Of a stretch of DNA of 64,000 nucleotides, positions 52,789 to 61,728 are shown in pieces. The position numbers were made by a program, and so were the translations under genes. The stretch comes from Elusimicrobiota bacterium (GTDB lineage: Bacteria > Elusimicrobiota > Elusimicrobia > UBA1565 > UBA9628). The number at the start of each line of letters is the position of its first letter. Position 1 is the first letter of the stretch. The stretch covers positions 1-64,000 of the forward strand of contig JACPFR010000050.1 in assembly GCA_016182905.1 (NCBI GenBank), read 5' to 3'. The notes under the pieces are model-generated. The model was not told the DNA's origin. It did not search any database and saw only the letters and a list, made by a program, of their open reading frames with translations.

Positions 52789-54744
52789 TTATTTCTTCTT
52801 CTTCGCCGTCTTCTTGGCTTTAGCCTTCGGCTGGGCCTTGACCTTCTTCGCCGCGCCTCGTGCCTTCGCGCCTTTGTGCTTCGCCGTCTCTTTCTTCGGC
52901 TCGGGAGCTGCCTCGGGCGCGGCGTCCGCGGCGGGAGCGGCCTCGGTCACCGAGACGGGGCCCTCGACGGGGACCTCGCCCTCGATGCCTTCCGTCGTGA
53001 CGATGATCGAGTGCGGCAGGCCGTGCGGCCCCGCGTTCCGGTCGAGCAATTCGTCGGTCTTCTGGCCGCCGGTGATCTTCTTGGCGATCTCGGTGAGCTG
53101 CGCCTTGAGCTTCTGCTCCGCGAGCTTGCCGCCCTTGAGGCGCTTGCACGCGCCGACGACCTCCTCGATGTACAGCTCGAAGATGTCGCGCCGCTTGCTC
53201 TCGGCGTGCGCGCGCTCGCGGCGCTTGATGAACACGCCCAGGCGTCGGCCGGCCTCGCGCAGCGCGAGCGTGATCTCCTTGCGGATCTCGTCGTAGTCGG
53301 CGATGGCCTCCTTGGATTCCGAAGTAAAGGGCACCCACACGGAGGCCATATGAACGAACACGACCATGGGGCCGGCGGGGGGCGCCCCGCGCGACTGCGA
53401 GATGCCGTAGTTCTTCCAGGTCGTGTCGAGCACGGCCTTGAAGGTCGAGCACGCCGACTGCTGGTACAGGAGGGGGACGCGGTTGGCGAAGCGCATCACG
53501 CGCGCCAGCTCGTTGTCGTCGTCGCCGTGGGTCTCGCCCTCGGCGAGCGGCGCCTTCTGCGCGTTCGCGGCGTCGAGCGCCGCCTGCTCGGGGCCGCGGC
53601 CCCAGGCCAGGCCAGCCTCGATGATGAAGGGGTTGCCGCGGTACACCGCCGGCGGACGGCTGACGGCGGTGTAGAAGTCGCCCTTGATCTGCTTGAACAG
53701 GCCGGCGAGGATCGCCTTCTCGCCGATCGGCGACAGGCAGTTCGTCGGCGGCGCCATCAGCTTGGTCGCCTGGATGGTCTTGAACAGCTTCTCCGCCTCG
53801 GGGCCGACGACGTCTCGGGGGCGTTTCTTGGGGGATATGCCCGCGGCCTTGCAGATCTCGGTCGCGGTCTCGGTCGAGACGCGGGAGAAGTCCGCGGACA
53901 GGAAGCCGGCGAGCCAATGGCTCTTCGTGTCCTGGAGCATCTTCAGCAGCATGCCGAGCTCGATGCCGTACGGGTGGGGCTTGATCTCCTTCGGCGGCTC
54001 GGGGTTGTGCTGGATCGTGCGCGGGTACACCTTGGTCTCGCCGTCGGGGGCGTGGTAGGTGAACTGGGCGTGCGGGTTGGAGATGGCGGAGAGCTCCATA
54101 TACTCGTCGACCGAGGCGCGCCCCTTCTGGTACTTGCCCTCGAGCTCGATGGTGACCTGGGTGCCGCGGTGGGCCTCCCACTCGATCTGCTTCTTCTCGA
54201 GGATGATCGGCTCGTTCTTCTTCGTGTCGATCTGCACCTCGAAGTAGTGGGCGGGGGACTTCTCGCCGGTGCGCGAGATGATCTTGACGGGCTTGCCCGT
54301 GGTGAGCTGGCCGTACATGCCCGCCGCCGAGATGCCGATGCCCTGCTGGCCCCGGCTCATGCGCAGGCGGTGGAACTTGGAGCCGTACAGGAGCTTGGCG
54401 AAGATGCGGGGGATCACCTCGCGGACGATGCCGGGGCCGTAGTCGATGATGGTGACCCGGAAGCGCGTCGCCTGGGAGACGGCCGGCGCGGGGCCGCCGT
54501 CGGGGTTGACCGCCTCGAGCTTGACGACGATCTCGGGCAGGATGCCGGCCTCCTCCGAGGCGTCGAGGGCGTTGTCGACCGCTTCCTTGACGCAGGTGAG
54601 CAGGGCCTTGCGCGGGTTGTCGAAGCCGAGCAGGTGCCGGTTTTTAGTGAAGAATTCCGATACGGAAATCTCTCGCTGCTGCTTGCCCATCTCGTCGGCG
54701 GTCTTGCCGGCGGGGCGCGGTTTAACGGCGGGTTTGGTGGTCAT
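52789..54744 (-). CDS. top6B: DNA topoisomerase VI subunit B
   Basis: A 651-residue GHKL ATPase. ATP-site motifs are KEAVDNALDASEE (~53-65), DYGPGIV and the lid GQQGIGISAAGMYGQLTTGKP in outline. A helix-2-turn-helix insert and a transducer domain (PPTNCLSPIGEKAI; RPPAVYRGNPFIIEAGLAWG) follow. The C-terminus carries an Ala/Pro/Glu linker and then a Lys/Ala-rich tail (KKVKAQPKAKAKKTAKKKK) resembling histone H1-type basic tails, which is not part of the core enzyme. It is first in the top6B-top6A pair, with a TAATAT box 9 nt before ATG. Confidence 0.93.
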   Translation of the reverse strand: MTTKPAVKPRPAGKTADEMGKQQREISVSEFFTKNRHLLGFDNPRKALLTCVKEAVDNALDASEEAGILPEIVVKLEAVNPDGGPAPAVSQATRFRVTIIDYGPGIVREVIPRIFAKLLYGSKFHRLRMSRGQQGIGISAAGMYGQLTTGKPVKIISRTGEKSPAHYFEVQIDTKKNEPIILEKKQIEWEAHRGTQVTIELEGKYQKGRASVDEYMELSAISNPHAQFTYHAPDGETKVYPRTIQHNPEPPKEIKPHPYGIELGMLLKMLQDTKSHWLAGFLSADFSRVSTETATEICKAAGISPKKRPRDVVGPEAEKLFKTIQATKLMAPPTNCLSPIGEKAILAGLFKQIKGDFYTAVSRPPAVYRGNPFIIEAGLAWGRGPEQAALDAANAQKAPLAEGETHGDDDNELARVMRFANRVPLLYQQSACSTFKAVLDTTWKNYGISQSRGAPPAGPMVVFVHMASVWVPFTSESKEAIADYDEIRKEITLALREAGRRLGVFIKRRERAHAESKRRDIFELYIEEVVGACKRLKGGKLAEQKLKAQLTEIAKKITGGQKTDELLDRNAGPHGLPHSIIVTTEGIEGEVPVEGPVSVTEAAPAADAAPEAAPEPKKETAKHKGAKARGAAKKVKAQPKAKAKKTAKKKK

Positions 54745-54781
54745 CGGGGGGGAATATTAGCAAAAGAGAGGCGCGGGAGCG

Positions 54782-55756
54782 TCAGAGGGGCAGGCGGCGG
54801 CCGGCGCCGCGGCTCAGCGCGCGGCGGTAGACGAGGACGGCGGTCGCCATGTCCTCGAGGGCGAGGCCCAGGTTGATGCTCATCGTGCGCTCGCCGTCCG
54901 AGCGGCGGCCCTTCTTGAGCCCCGCGGCGAACTCGCCGAGGTCGGCGTAGGGGCGGGGCGTCTTAAGGAAGTAGCCCGACTCCTTGTAGTAGCCGAACTG
55001 GGCGTGGTCGTCGGTCGCCAGGCGGTCGATCTGGCGCAAGGCGGCCGGCGTCCAGTACGAATCGAAGTCCACCGGGCTGGCGAAGGCCCCCGGGGCGAGC
55101 CAGCCGGCCTCGATGACGGGGCTGGGCTTCTTCAAGATCGGCCCGCTGGTGACGACGAGGTCGAGGCCGCGAACGGCGTCCTCGGGGCGGGTCACGGGCT
55201 CGATGTCGAGGCCGAGGCGCCGCCCCATATCGCGGGCGAAGCGCTTCGCCGTCTCCGGGCGGACGTCGTAGGCCTTCACGCGGCGCAGGCGGTAGACGCA
55301 GGACAGCGCTTCCAGATTGCTGCGTCCCTGCACGCCGCAGGCGAGTATGCCCGCGCTCCCGCTGTCCGGCCGCGCGAGGTGCTTGGCCGCGACCGCCGTC
55401 GCCGCGCCCGTGCGCTGCGCCGTGATCCAGGTCCCGTCCATCACGCAGACCGGCGCGCCCGTCTGCGGGTCGTTGAGGACGATGAGGCCGTGGATATAAG
55501 GGAGGCCCTTCTTCTGGTTCTGCGGGTAGCCGGACACCCACTTGAGGCCGGCCGCGCCCATCGACGGGATGTAGGCCGGCATCGCGTGTATGAAGGCGTC
55601 CGGCCGCGGATGTATGCCGGGTTTGGGCGGCATCTCCACGCGGCCGCGCCCCTTCTCCTTGAACATGCGCTCGAGCGCGGCGATGATGCGGGGCATCGAC
55701 GGCCCGCAGGCTTCGACGTCGCGGCGCGACAGGTAGAGCACGCTTCCCGGCTTCAT
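54782..55756 (-). CDS. ornithine cyclodeaminase/μ-crystallin family protein
   Basis: A 324-residue NAD(P)-binding protein of the OCD/Mu family. It has the N-terminal VLYLSRRDVEACGPSMPRIIAALE, MPAYIPSMGAAGLKWVSGYP with the substrate-binding lysine, LIVLNDPQTGAPVCVMDGTWITAQRTGAATAVAAKHLAR in outline, the nucleotide motif GILACGVQGRSNLEAL, and a C-terminal LGLALEDMATAVLVYRRAL. Activity could be ornithine cyclodeaminase, alanine dehydrogenase or an imine reductase; the sequence does not decide. It starts 4 nt after the era stop. Confidence 0.87.
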   Translation of the reverse strand: MKPGSVLYLSRRDVEACGPSMPRIIAALERMFKEKGRGRVEMPPKPGIHPRPDAFIHAMPAYIPSMGAAGLKWVSGYPQNQKKGLPYIHGLIVLNDPQTGAPVCVMDGTWITAQRTGAATAVAAKHLARPDSGSAGILACGVQGRSNLEALSCVYRLRRVKAYDVRPETAKRFARDMGRRLGLDIEPVTRPEDAVRGLDLVVTSGPILKKPSPVIEAGWLAPGAFASPVDFDSYWTPAALRQIDRLATDDHAQFGYYKESGYFLKTPRPYADLGEFAAGLKKGRRSDGERTMSINLGLALEDMATAVLVYRRALSRGAGRRLPL

Positions 55757-55760
55757 GGTC

Positions 55761-56657
55761 TCAGGTGCTGTAGCCGAATTCCTTGAGGGATCGGGGATCC
55801 TTGCGCCAGTCCTTGCGCACCTTGATCCAGAGCTCGAGGTTGACCTTGCGCCCGAGGAAGGCCTCGAGCATCGCCTGCGAGCGCTCGGTCAGGCGGCGGA
55901 GGTCCTTGCCCGCCTTGCCGATGAGGATGCCCTTCTGGCCGTCGCGCTCGACGTAGAGCGTCGCGAACACGTCGTCGGGCTTGCCTCCCTCGTGCTCGCG
56001 GAAGGTCTCCACGACCACGGCGACGGCGTGCGGGATCTCGTCGTGGTACAGGTCGAAGACCTGTTCCCGGACTATCTCGCTCGCGAAGAAGCGCTCCCAG
56101 CGGTCGGAGAGCTGGCCCTTCTCGTAGAACGCCTCGCTCTCGGGCAGGCGGGAGATGATCTCGGTCTTCAACTCCTCGACGCCTTGGCCCTTGAGCGCGG
56201 AGACGCGGAACACCTTGTCGGGACCGAGGGCGGCGGAATAGGCTTTCTCGATGGCGGCGAGCCGCGTCTCGGCGACGTCGCGGTCGCACTTGTTGATGAC
56301 GAGGATGATCGACTTGCCGGGGCGGACGTGGAGCTCGCCCAGCTTCTCCGGGTTGGCCTCGACGGCGTCGACCATGTAGACGATGAGGTCCGCGTCCTCG
56401 CGGATCGCGCGCGAGGACTCGACGCGCAGGCTCTTCTGCAGGTGGTCGGCGGGCTCGTCGATGAGGCCGGGCGTGTCGAGGAAGCAGGCCTGGAACTCCT
56501 CGCCCTCGAGTATGCCGAGGATGCGGTGCCGCGTCGTCTGCGGCTTGTGCGACACGATCGACAGCTTGAACTTGAGCAGCGCGTTCATCAAGGTCGACTT
56601 GCCGACGTTGGGGCGTCCGGCGAGCGCGACGAATCCGGCTTTGTGGGGGGTGGCCAA
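55761..56657 (-). CDS. era: GTPase Era
   Basis: A 298-residue GTPase for 16S rRNA/30S maturation. G-domain motifs are AGRPNVGKSTLMNAL (P-loop), a switch I threonine in QTTRHRI, DTPGLIDEP and NKCDRD. The C-terminal KH domain contains ILIGKAGKDLRRL (GxxG-like loop) and VNLELWIKVRKDWRKDPRSL near the end. The start codon is TTG at 56657, 6 nt after TAGACT, consistent with other leaderless genes here. Confidence 0.95.
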   Translation of the reverse strand: MATPHKAGFVALAGRPNVGKSTLMNALLKFKLSIVSHKPQTTRHRILGILEGEEFQACFLDTPGLIDEPADHLQKSLRVESSRAIREDADLIVYMVDAVEANPEKLGELHVRPGKSIILVINKCDRDVAETRLAAIEKAYSAALGPDKVFRVSALKGQGVEELKTEIISRLPESEAFYEKGQLSDRWERFFASEIVREQVFDLYHDEIPHAVAVVVETFREHEGGKPDDVFATLYVERDGQKGILIGKAGKDLRRLTERSQAMLEAFLGRKVNLELWIKVRKDWRKDPRSLKEFGYST

Positions 56658-56663
56658 GGCGTT

Positions 56664-56669
56664 AGTCTA
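56664..56669 (-). promoter_or_regulatory. -10 box TAGACT of era
   Basis: TAGACT on the minus strand, 6 nt before TTG 56657. It supports the TTG as a leaderless start. Confidence 0.4.
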
Positions 56670-56702
56670 GCAATTGCGCCGGCGGGGCGTGTATGGCCGC
56701 CG

Positions 56703-57896
56703 CTAGCGGGGAACGTACGCGCCGCCGGCGAGGGCCGCGGCCTCGAGGTAGCGGACCGTCGCCAGCGTCTCCTCGTCGCGCGTCAGCTTCTTGAGGCCGA
56801 TCTTCTTCGCGGTGCCGATGAACACCTCGACGGGGGGGGCCAGGTAGGCGGAGTAAGGCACCCCCCGCATCCCGTGGAAGTCCATCGAGATCGCGCCGAA
56901 GTTCCGGATGCGCCCGTCGGCGCGCGCCGCCGCGAGTTCCGGCGCGTCGAGGTCGAAGAGGTTCAGCGCGTAGCCCATGCGCGAGGGGAGGAACAGGATC
57001 TCGCCGTTGCTCGCGTCGAGGGGGACGTAGCCGCCGTGCTCGGCGCTCTGGAAGAAGTAGACCTTCTGGTTGCGGTCGGCGTTCATGTCGTAGCGCGCGG
57101 CGATGTCGCCCATCGTCGCGCGGATGCCCGCGCCGACGTAGTCCTGGCGGCGGCCGCCGTGGAGGTTGAAGTGGAAGCCGATGTTGGAGACTCCACGCGC
57201 CTTCTTGATCCTCTCGATCGCCGCGTCCGCCTCCTTGGAGACGTACTCCTTGAAGGCGGCCTTGCTCATCTTCGCGGCGCGCGCGTCTTCGATCTCCGCG
57301 CGCGCGCCCGGGGCGACCTGGCCCCACAGGTCGAGCTTGGCGAACTCGCGGTCGAGGCGCTCGGCCTCGCTGGCCGGGGGAGCCTCTTCGGCCTTCTTGC
57401 CTCCGAAGGGATTGGCCATGCTCTTGAGCATGCCGAGGATCTTCGTCTTGAAGGACGGCGCGTTCTTGTCCGCGGGCGCGGCGGCCTTCTCCGGATCCGC
57501 GGGCGCGTCCGGCGCCGCGGCGGCGGACAGGACGGGGCGGACGGCGGCGTCACCGCGGGCGGGGCCGTCATCGCTTCGGGCGGCCGCGGCCTTGACGGCG
57601 GCGGGCGTCGCCAGAGCGGGCGAGGCGATCGCGGACGCCGCCAGCGGCGCGGGCAGCGCCCCCGGCGTCAGCGCGGACGGCGCGGCGAGCGCCGAGACGG
57701 CGGGCGCCTGCGGCGCGGCGAGCGCGCCGTTCAGCCCCGGCGCCGACGTCGCGCCGAGCGCCGGCCCGGTCATCGGGCTCAGCGAGGTCTGCAGCGAGAT
57801 CCGCGGCACGGCCGCGTCCGCGCCCGCCTCGGCGGACACGGCGACGCCCGCGCGGGCGTCAACGGCGAGGGTCAGCAGCAGCAGCAACGCGTGCAT
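56703..57896 (-). CDS. secreted protein with Ala/Pro-rich N-terminus
   Basis: A 397-residue protein. After a signal peptide (~1-16) there are ~160 residues dominated by Ala, Pro, Ser and Leu (for example SALAAPSALTPGALPAPL), with the same flavour as the N-terminal extension of the secreted PPK2 at 33423. From ~200 onward is a compact domain: GVSNIGFHFNLHGGRRQDYV, GDIAARYDMNADRNQKVYFFQS, FLPSRMGYALNLFDLD and AISMDFHGMRGVPYSAYL. I do not recognise this domain; the conserved-looking His/Asp residues hint at a metal or ligand site. ATG is 7 nt after TATGCT. Confidence 0.65.
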   Translation of the reverse strand: MHALLLLLTLAVDARAGVAVSAEAGADAAVPRISLQTSLSPMTGPALGATSAPGLNGALAAPQAPAVSALAAPSALTPGALPAPLAASAIASPALATPAAVKAAAARSDDGPARGDAAVRPVLSAAAAPDAPADPEKAAAPADKNAPSFKTKILGMLKSMANPFGGKKAEEAPPASEAERLDREFAKLDLWGQVAPGARAEIEDARAAKMSKAAFKEYVSKEADAAIERIKKARGVSNIGFHFNLHGGRRQDYVGAGIRATMGDIAARYDMNADRNQKVYFFQSAEHGGYVPLDASNGEILFLPSRMGYALNLFDLDAPELAAARADGRIRNFGAISMDFHGMRGVPYSAYLAPPVEVFIGTAKKIGLKKLTRDEETLATVRYLEAAALAGGAYVPR

Positions 57897-57903
57897 GACC
57901 TAG

Positions 57904-57909
57904 AGCATA
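57904..57909 (-). promoter_or_regulatory. -10-like TATGCT of the 56703-57896 gene
   Basis: TATGCT on the minus strand, 7 nt from ATG 57896; a GGGCCCACCCGCG motif (complement of 57951-57963) lies ~40 nt further upstream. Confidence 0.4.
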
Positions 57910-57961
57910 AGGGGAGAGGGGGCGTTTCGCCAGGGGTCTATGGGCCTTGGCGCGGGTGGGC

Positions 57962-58068
57962 CCTTCGTTTTTCCGGAAAATAAGCTTGCTTTGATAAGCG
58001 CTATTCACCTTCGGCGCCGAAAGTGAATACCGCTTATTTTTAAAGAATAAATTTTCGCAAAACGAAGG
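57962..58068. repeat. 107-bp AT-rich inverted-repeat element (MITE-like)
   Basis: The ends are CCTTCGTTTT and AAAACGAAGG, exact complements. Inside, ATAAGCGCTATTCACCTTCGG and its imperfect complement (CCGAAAGTGAATACCGCTTAT, 2 mismatches) form a second nested stem around the centre at ~58016. The element is markedly AT-richer than its surroundings, contains no gene and ends 52 nt before the HNH gene. A non-autonomous mobile element or a strong hairpin is likely. Confidence 0.65.
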
Positions 58069-58120
58069 ATTTTTAATCGCCTCTCGCGGAACAAAGGGGC
58101 CCCTCAGTCGTATAAGAGAT

Positions 58121-59305
58121 ATGAACAACCTCTCGGATCTTTCCAATGACGAGCTGATCCGATCCCTCAAGTCTCTGGTCGGCGATGAGCGCGGCGTCGT
58201 CGTCGCGGTGCTCAAGCATTTGACGGAGTTCGAGCGCAGACGTTTGGCGGAAAACAAGGCCTTCCCATCCTTGTTCGAGTACTGCGTGCGCGAGCTTCGC
58301 TACGCTCAGGGCGAAGCGTTCCGACGCATCCGCGCGGCGCGTGCCGCGGAGAAATTCGAAGTCCTCTACGGCCACATCGAGAGCGGCGAGCTGTCGCTGA
58401 CGACGGTCGCCATGCTGGAACCGCACCTCAAATGGGACAACTACCGGAAGCTGATCCGGGAGGCGAAGGGATCGAGCACACGGGAGGTCGAGGCTTTGGT
58501 CGCGTCGTTGAACCCCGTCGCCGCGGCGCCGGCCGAGCGCATACGGATACTGAGCGTGGCGCCGACGGCCGCGCCCGTGGAGGCGGCCGATGATCTATTC
58601 TCGTCGCCGACCGACGCCACGTCAAAAAATGAGATCCAAGCGCCCCCGGCGCCCCCGGCGGCCCCGGTGGAACCGGCGACGCAGGAGATTCCTATGGTGC
58701 CGGCGGCCCCGGAGGCTGCACCTTCGATAGCGCCGGCCGCGGAGACCGCGAAAGCTCCGGCGGCCGCGGGTTCACCTTCGCCGCCCCCGCCTCCTCCTCC
58801 ACCGCAGCCGCCTCTCCGCCGGGTCCATTTTTCATTCACCGGCGACGAGGCCATGCTGAGCGACTTCGAGCGGGCCAAGGAGCTGTCGCGGCACAAGTGG
58901 CCGGCGGGGAAGGCGGAGGAGGTGTTCGCGGGGGCGCTCAAGGTCCTTCTGGACAAGATCGATCCGGACAGGCGCCGCCGCCGCCGGGACCGCGCGCGGC
59001 GGCTCGCGGCGGGGGCTCGGAGCCGGGACATTCCGCGGGCGGTGAAGGACGAGGTGTGGGACCGCGACGGCGGCCGCTGCGCGTTCCGGTCGGACGCCGG
59101 CCGGGTCTGCGGGGCGAGGGCCGGGCTCGAGTTCGACCACGTGCGGCCGTGGGCTTTGGGCGGCGGCTCCGGCGACGCCGCGAACGTACGCCTGCTGTGC
59201 CGGACGCACAACGATCTCGAGGCCAGGCGCGCGTTCGGCGGGGCGCTCGTCGACGCGGCCGTCGCCCGTCGGCGGGACGGCTTGCGGAGGGAGGTGAAAA
59301 TATAA
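58121..59305 (+). CDS. HNH endonuclease with DUF222-like N-terminal region
   Basis: A 394-residue protein. Residues 1-125 are helical (LLEYCVRELRYAQGEAFRRIRAAR-like core, here FEYCVRELRYAQGEAFRRI), as in the DUF222/13E12 HNH family. Then comes a Pro/Ala-rich linker (~150-230) with a run of ten prolines, and a C-terminal HNH nuclease: RAVKDEVWDRDGGRC, LEFDHVRPWALGG, ANVRLLCRTHN. Such genes are often multi-copy and behave like mobile elements. It is directly preceded by the inverted-repeat element at 57962-58068. TATAAG is present 4 nt before the ATG. Confidence 0.85.
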   Translation: MNNLSDLSNDELIRSLKSLVGDERGVVVAVLKHLTEFERRRLAENKAFPSLFEYCVRELRYAQGEAFRRIRAARAAEKFEVLYGHIESGELSLTTVAMLEPHLKWDNYRKLIREAKGSSTREVEALVASLNPVAAAPAERIRILSVAPTAAPVEAADDLFSSPTDATSKNEIQAPPAPPAAPVEPATQEIPMVPAAPEAAPSIAPAAETAKAPAAAGSPSPPPPPPPPQPPLRRVHFSFTGDEAMLSDFERAKELSRHKWPAGKAEEVFAGALKVLLDKIDPDRRRRRRDRARRLAAGARSRDIPRAVKDEVWDRDGGRCAFRSDAGRVCGARAGLEFDHVRPWALGGGSGDAANVRLLCRTHNDLEARRAFGGALVDAAVARRRDGLRREVKI

Positions 59306-59320
59306 GAAAATGCTGGCGAA

Positions 59321-60430
59321 TTGACCGGATTATACGCCCACATCCCGTTCTGCTCGGTGAAGTGCTTCTACTGCGACTTCGCCGCTTTTTCCGGGCAGGA
59401 CAAGCTCGCCGACCGCTACCTCGTGGCACTCGAGGCTGAGGCGGCTTTCCACCCCGCCGTCACGCCCGACACGCTGTACGTCGGCGGCGGCACGCCCTCG
59501 GAACTGACGGCCGCGCAGATCACCGACCTGTACGCGCGCCTGCGCCGCGCCTATCCCGGCGCGCGCTTCTCCGAGTCCACGTTCGAGGCCAACCCCGAGA
59601 GCCTCGACGAGGAGAAGCTCGCCGCGCTCGCGCGCGAGGGCGTGACCCGGCTCTCGATCGGCCTGCAGACCGCCGACGACGCCCTGCTCAAGGCGATCGG
59701 CCGCCGTCACACCGCCGCGGACTTCGCGAAGGCGTTCCTCGCCGCGCGCGCCGCCGGCATCCCGGCGCTGTCCGTCGACCTGATGTTCGGCCTGCCCGGC
59801 CAGACGCTCGACAGCCTGCGCGCGACGCTCGACTCCGTCCTCGCCCTCGGCCCCGAGCACGTCTCGCTGTACGGCCTGCAGGTCGAGGACCGCACCTTGT
59901 TCGCCAAGCGCGGCGTCAAGGAGGACAGCGACCTGTCCCGCGACATGTTCGACCTGTCGATGCGCTCGCTGGCCCGCGCCGGCCTCGAGCAGTACGAGAT
60001 CTCCAACTACGCCAAGCCCGGTCACCGCTCCGCCCACAACGTCAACTACTGGAAGCGCGGCGAGTACGTCGGCCTCGGCTGCTCGGCGGCGTCCTACTAC
60101 GACGGCCGCCGCCAGGCCAACGAGTTCCGCCTGCCGTCGTACCTCGAGGCCGTCGAAAGCGGCCGCCGCCCGGTCGCCGAGAACGAGGCCCCGCGCGGCC
60201 TCGAGGCCATCGGCGAGGAGGCCTTCCTCGGCCTGCGCCTGACCGAGGGCTTCGTCCCGTCGGAGACGTTGCGCCGGGAGTTCGCCGGCGAGTGGGCCAT
60301 GCTGAAGTCGCGCGGCCTCGTCAGCGAGGAGGGGCCGCTGTGGCGCCTGTCCCCCGAGGGCGTTTTCCTCGCCAACGACGCTTTCCAGGAATTCGTCCCG
60401 CCGTTCGATCGTGAGGAGGCCCCCGTATGA
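59321..60430 (+). CDS. hemW: HemW-type radical SAM protein
   Basis: A 369-residue homologue of HemN/HemW. It has YAHIPFCSVKCFYCDF (CxxxCxxC), YVGGGTPSEL, FEANPESL, RLSIGLQTADDALLKAIGR, DLMFGLPGQT, LYGLQVEDRT and the C-terminal HemW domain (EAFLGLRLTEGF). It lacks the N-terminal extension of true HemN and is therefore HemW-like, a haem chaperone, rather than a coproporphyrinogen dehydrogenase. The start is TTG at 59321; no ATG or GTG gives the conserved N-terminus. Its stop overlaps the PhoH-like gene (ATGA). Confidence 0.88.
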   Translation: MTGLYAHIPFCSVKCFYCDFAAFSGQDKLADRYLVALEAEAAFHPAVTPDTLYVGGGTPSELTAAQITDLYARLRRAYPGARFSESTFEANPESLDEEKLAALAREGVTRLSIGLQTADDALLKAIGRRHTAADFAKAFLAARAAGIPALSVDLMFGLPGQTLDSLRATLDSVLALGPEHVSLYGLQVEDRTLFAKRGVKEDSDLSRDMFDLSMRSLARAGLEQYEISNYAKPGHRSAHNVNYWKRGEYVGLGCSAASYYDGRRQANEFRLPSYLEAVESGRRPVAENEAPRGLEAIGEEAFLGLRLTEGFVPSETLRREFAGEWAMLKSRGLVSEEGPLWRLSPEGVFLANDAFQEFVPPFDREEAPV

Positions 60431-61728
60431 AGACCTTCGTGCTCGACACCAACGTGATTCTTCACGATCCGATGTCCATGTTCTCCTTCGAGGGCTCGCG
60501 CGTCGTCCTCCCGCTGACCGTCATCGAGGAGCTCGACACCTTCAAGCGCAACAACGACGAGCGCGGCCGCTCGGCCCGCTTCGTCTCGCGCAAGCTCGAC
60601 GAGCTGCGCAAGGGCGGCAAGCTGTCGAGCTGGGTCCCGCTCGAGCACGGCGGCAAGCTCAAGGTCGAGATCCAGGTCTCCGACGGCCTGCCGAAGGCGT
60701 TCTCCGCGCACACCAAGGACAACGAGATCCTCTCCTGCGCGCTGTACCTGAAGAAGCAGGGCGAGAACATCGTCTTCATCTCCAAGGACATCAACCTCCG
60801 AATCAAAGCCGAGTCCTTGGGTCTTGAGACGCAGGACTACGAGAAGGAGAAGGTCGACATCGACGACCTGTACAAGGGCTGGCGCGAGGCCGCCGTCTCC
60901 GGCGAGGAGATCGACGCGTTCTACCGCGACAAGCGGGTCCCGGCGACGATCCCGGACCTGATCCCGAACGAGTTCATCATCCTCAAGGCCGAGGGCACCT
61001 CGAAGAGCGCGCTCGCGCGCTACGACCAGAAGACGAAGTCCCTCGTGCCGCTCGTGCGCGCCGACTCCGCTCCGTGGGGCATCAAGCCGCTGAACGTCGA
61101 GCAGCGCTTCGCGCTCGAGCTGCTGCTCAACCCCGAGATCTCGCTCGTGACCCTCGTCGGCCTCGCCGGCTCGGGCAAGACGATGATCGCGCTGGCCTCC
61201 GCGCTCCAGCAGACCCTCGAGGAGAAGCTGTACCGCCGCATCCTCGTCGCCCGCCCCGTCATCGCGGTCGGCCACGACCTCGGCTTCCTGCCCGGCACGA
61301 AGGAGGAGAAGCTCACCAACTGGATGGGCGCCATCTACGACAACCTGTCCTACCTCCTCGAGAAGCCCAAGGGGGCGCTCGAGACGACGGACATGGACAT
61401 CCAGATGCTGATGGAGGAGGGCATCCTCGAGATCGAGGCGGTCACCTACCTGCGCGGCCGCACCTTGCCGGGCCTGCTGATCATCATCGACGACTCCCAG
61501 AACCTGACGCCGCACGAGATCAAGACGATCATCTCCCGCGCCGGCCAGGGCGCGAAGATCATCCTCACCGGCGACCCGCACCAGGTCGACAACTACTACC
61601 TCGACGCGACGTCGAACGGCCTCACGAACCTCGTGGAGCGCTTCAAGGGCCAGGGGCTGTTCGGCCACGTCACCTTCACCAAGAGCGAGCGCTCCGTGCT
61701 CGCCGCGCTGGCCTCGGACCTGCTGTGA
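60427..61728 (+). CDS. PIN-PhoH (PhoH2-type) protein
   Basis: A 433-residue fusion. The N-terminal PIN nuclease domain has FVLDTNVILHDP (first Asp), VIEELD, HTKDNEILSCAL and ISKDINLRIKAE. The C-terminal PhoH ATPase/helicase domain has Walker A GLAGSGKTM, VARPVIAVGHDLGFLPGTKEEK, IIIDDSQNLTPHEIKTIISRAG in outline, and LTGDPHQVD. Proteins of this kind are sequence-specific RNA helicase/RNases, some in toxin-antitoxin pairs; no antitoxin-like gene precedes it here. It is coupled to hemW and the receiver-domain gene by 4-nt overlaps. Confidence 0.92.
   Translation: MKTFVLDTNVILHDPMSMFSFEGSRVVLPLTVIEELDTFKRNNDERGRSARFVSRKLDELRKGGKLSSWVPLEHGGKLKVEIQVSDGLPKAFSAHTKDNEILSCALYLKKQGENIVFISKDINLRIKAESLGLETQDYEKEKVDIDDLYKGWREAAVSGEEIDAFYRDKRVPATIPDLIPNEFIILKAEGTSKSALARYDQKTKSLVPLVRADSAPWGIKPLNVEQRFALELLLNPEISLVTLVGLAGSGKTMIALASALQQTLEEKLYRRILVARPVIAVGHDLGFLPGTKEEKLTNWMGAIYDNLSYLLEKPKGALETTDMDIQMLMEEGILEIEAVTYLRGRTLPGLLIIIDDSQNLTPHEIKTIISRAGQGAKIILTGDPHQVDNYYLDATSNGLTNLVERFKGQGLFGHVTFTKSERSVLAALASDLL

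Noticed and set aside
52087-54876. 929-codon plus-strand frame over top6A/top6B
   Set aside because: Antisense shadow of two well-supported genes.
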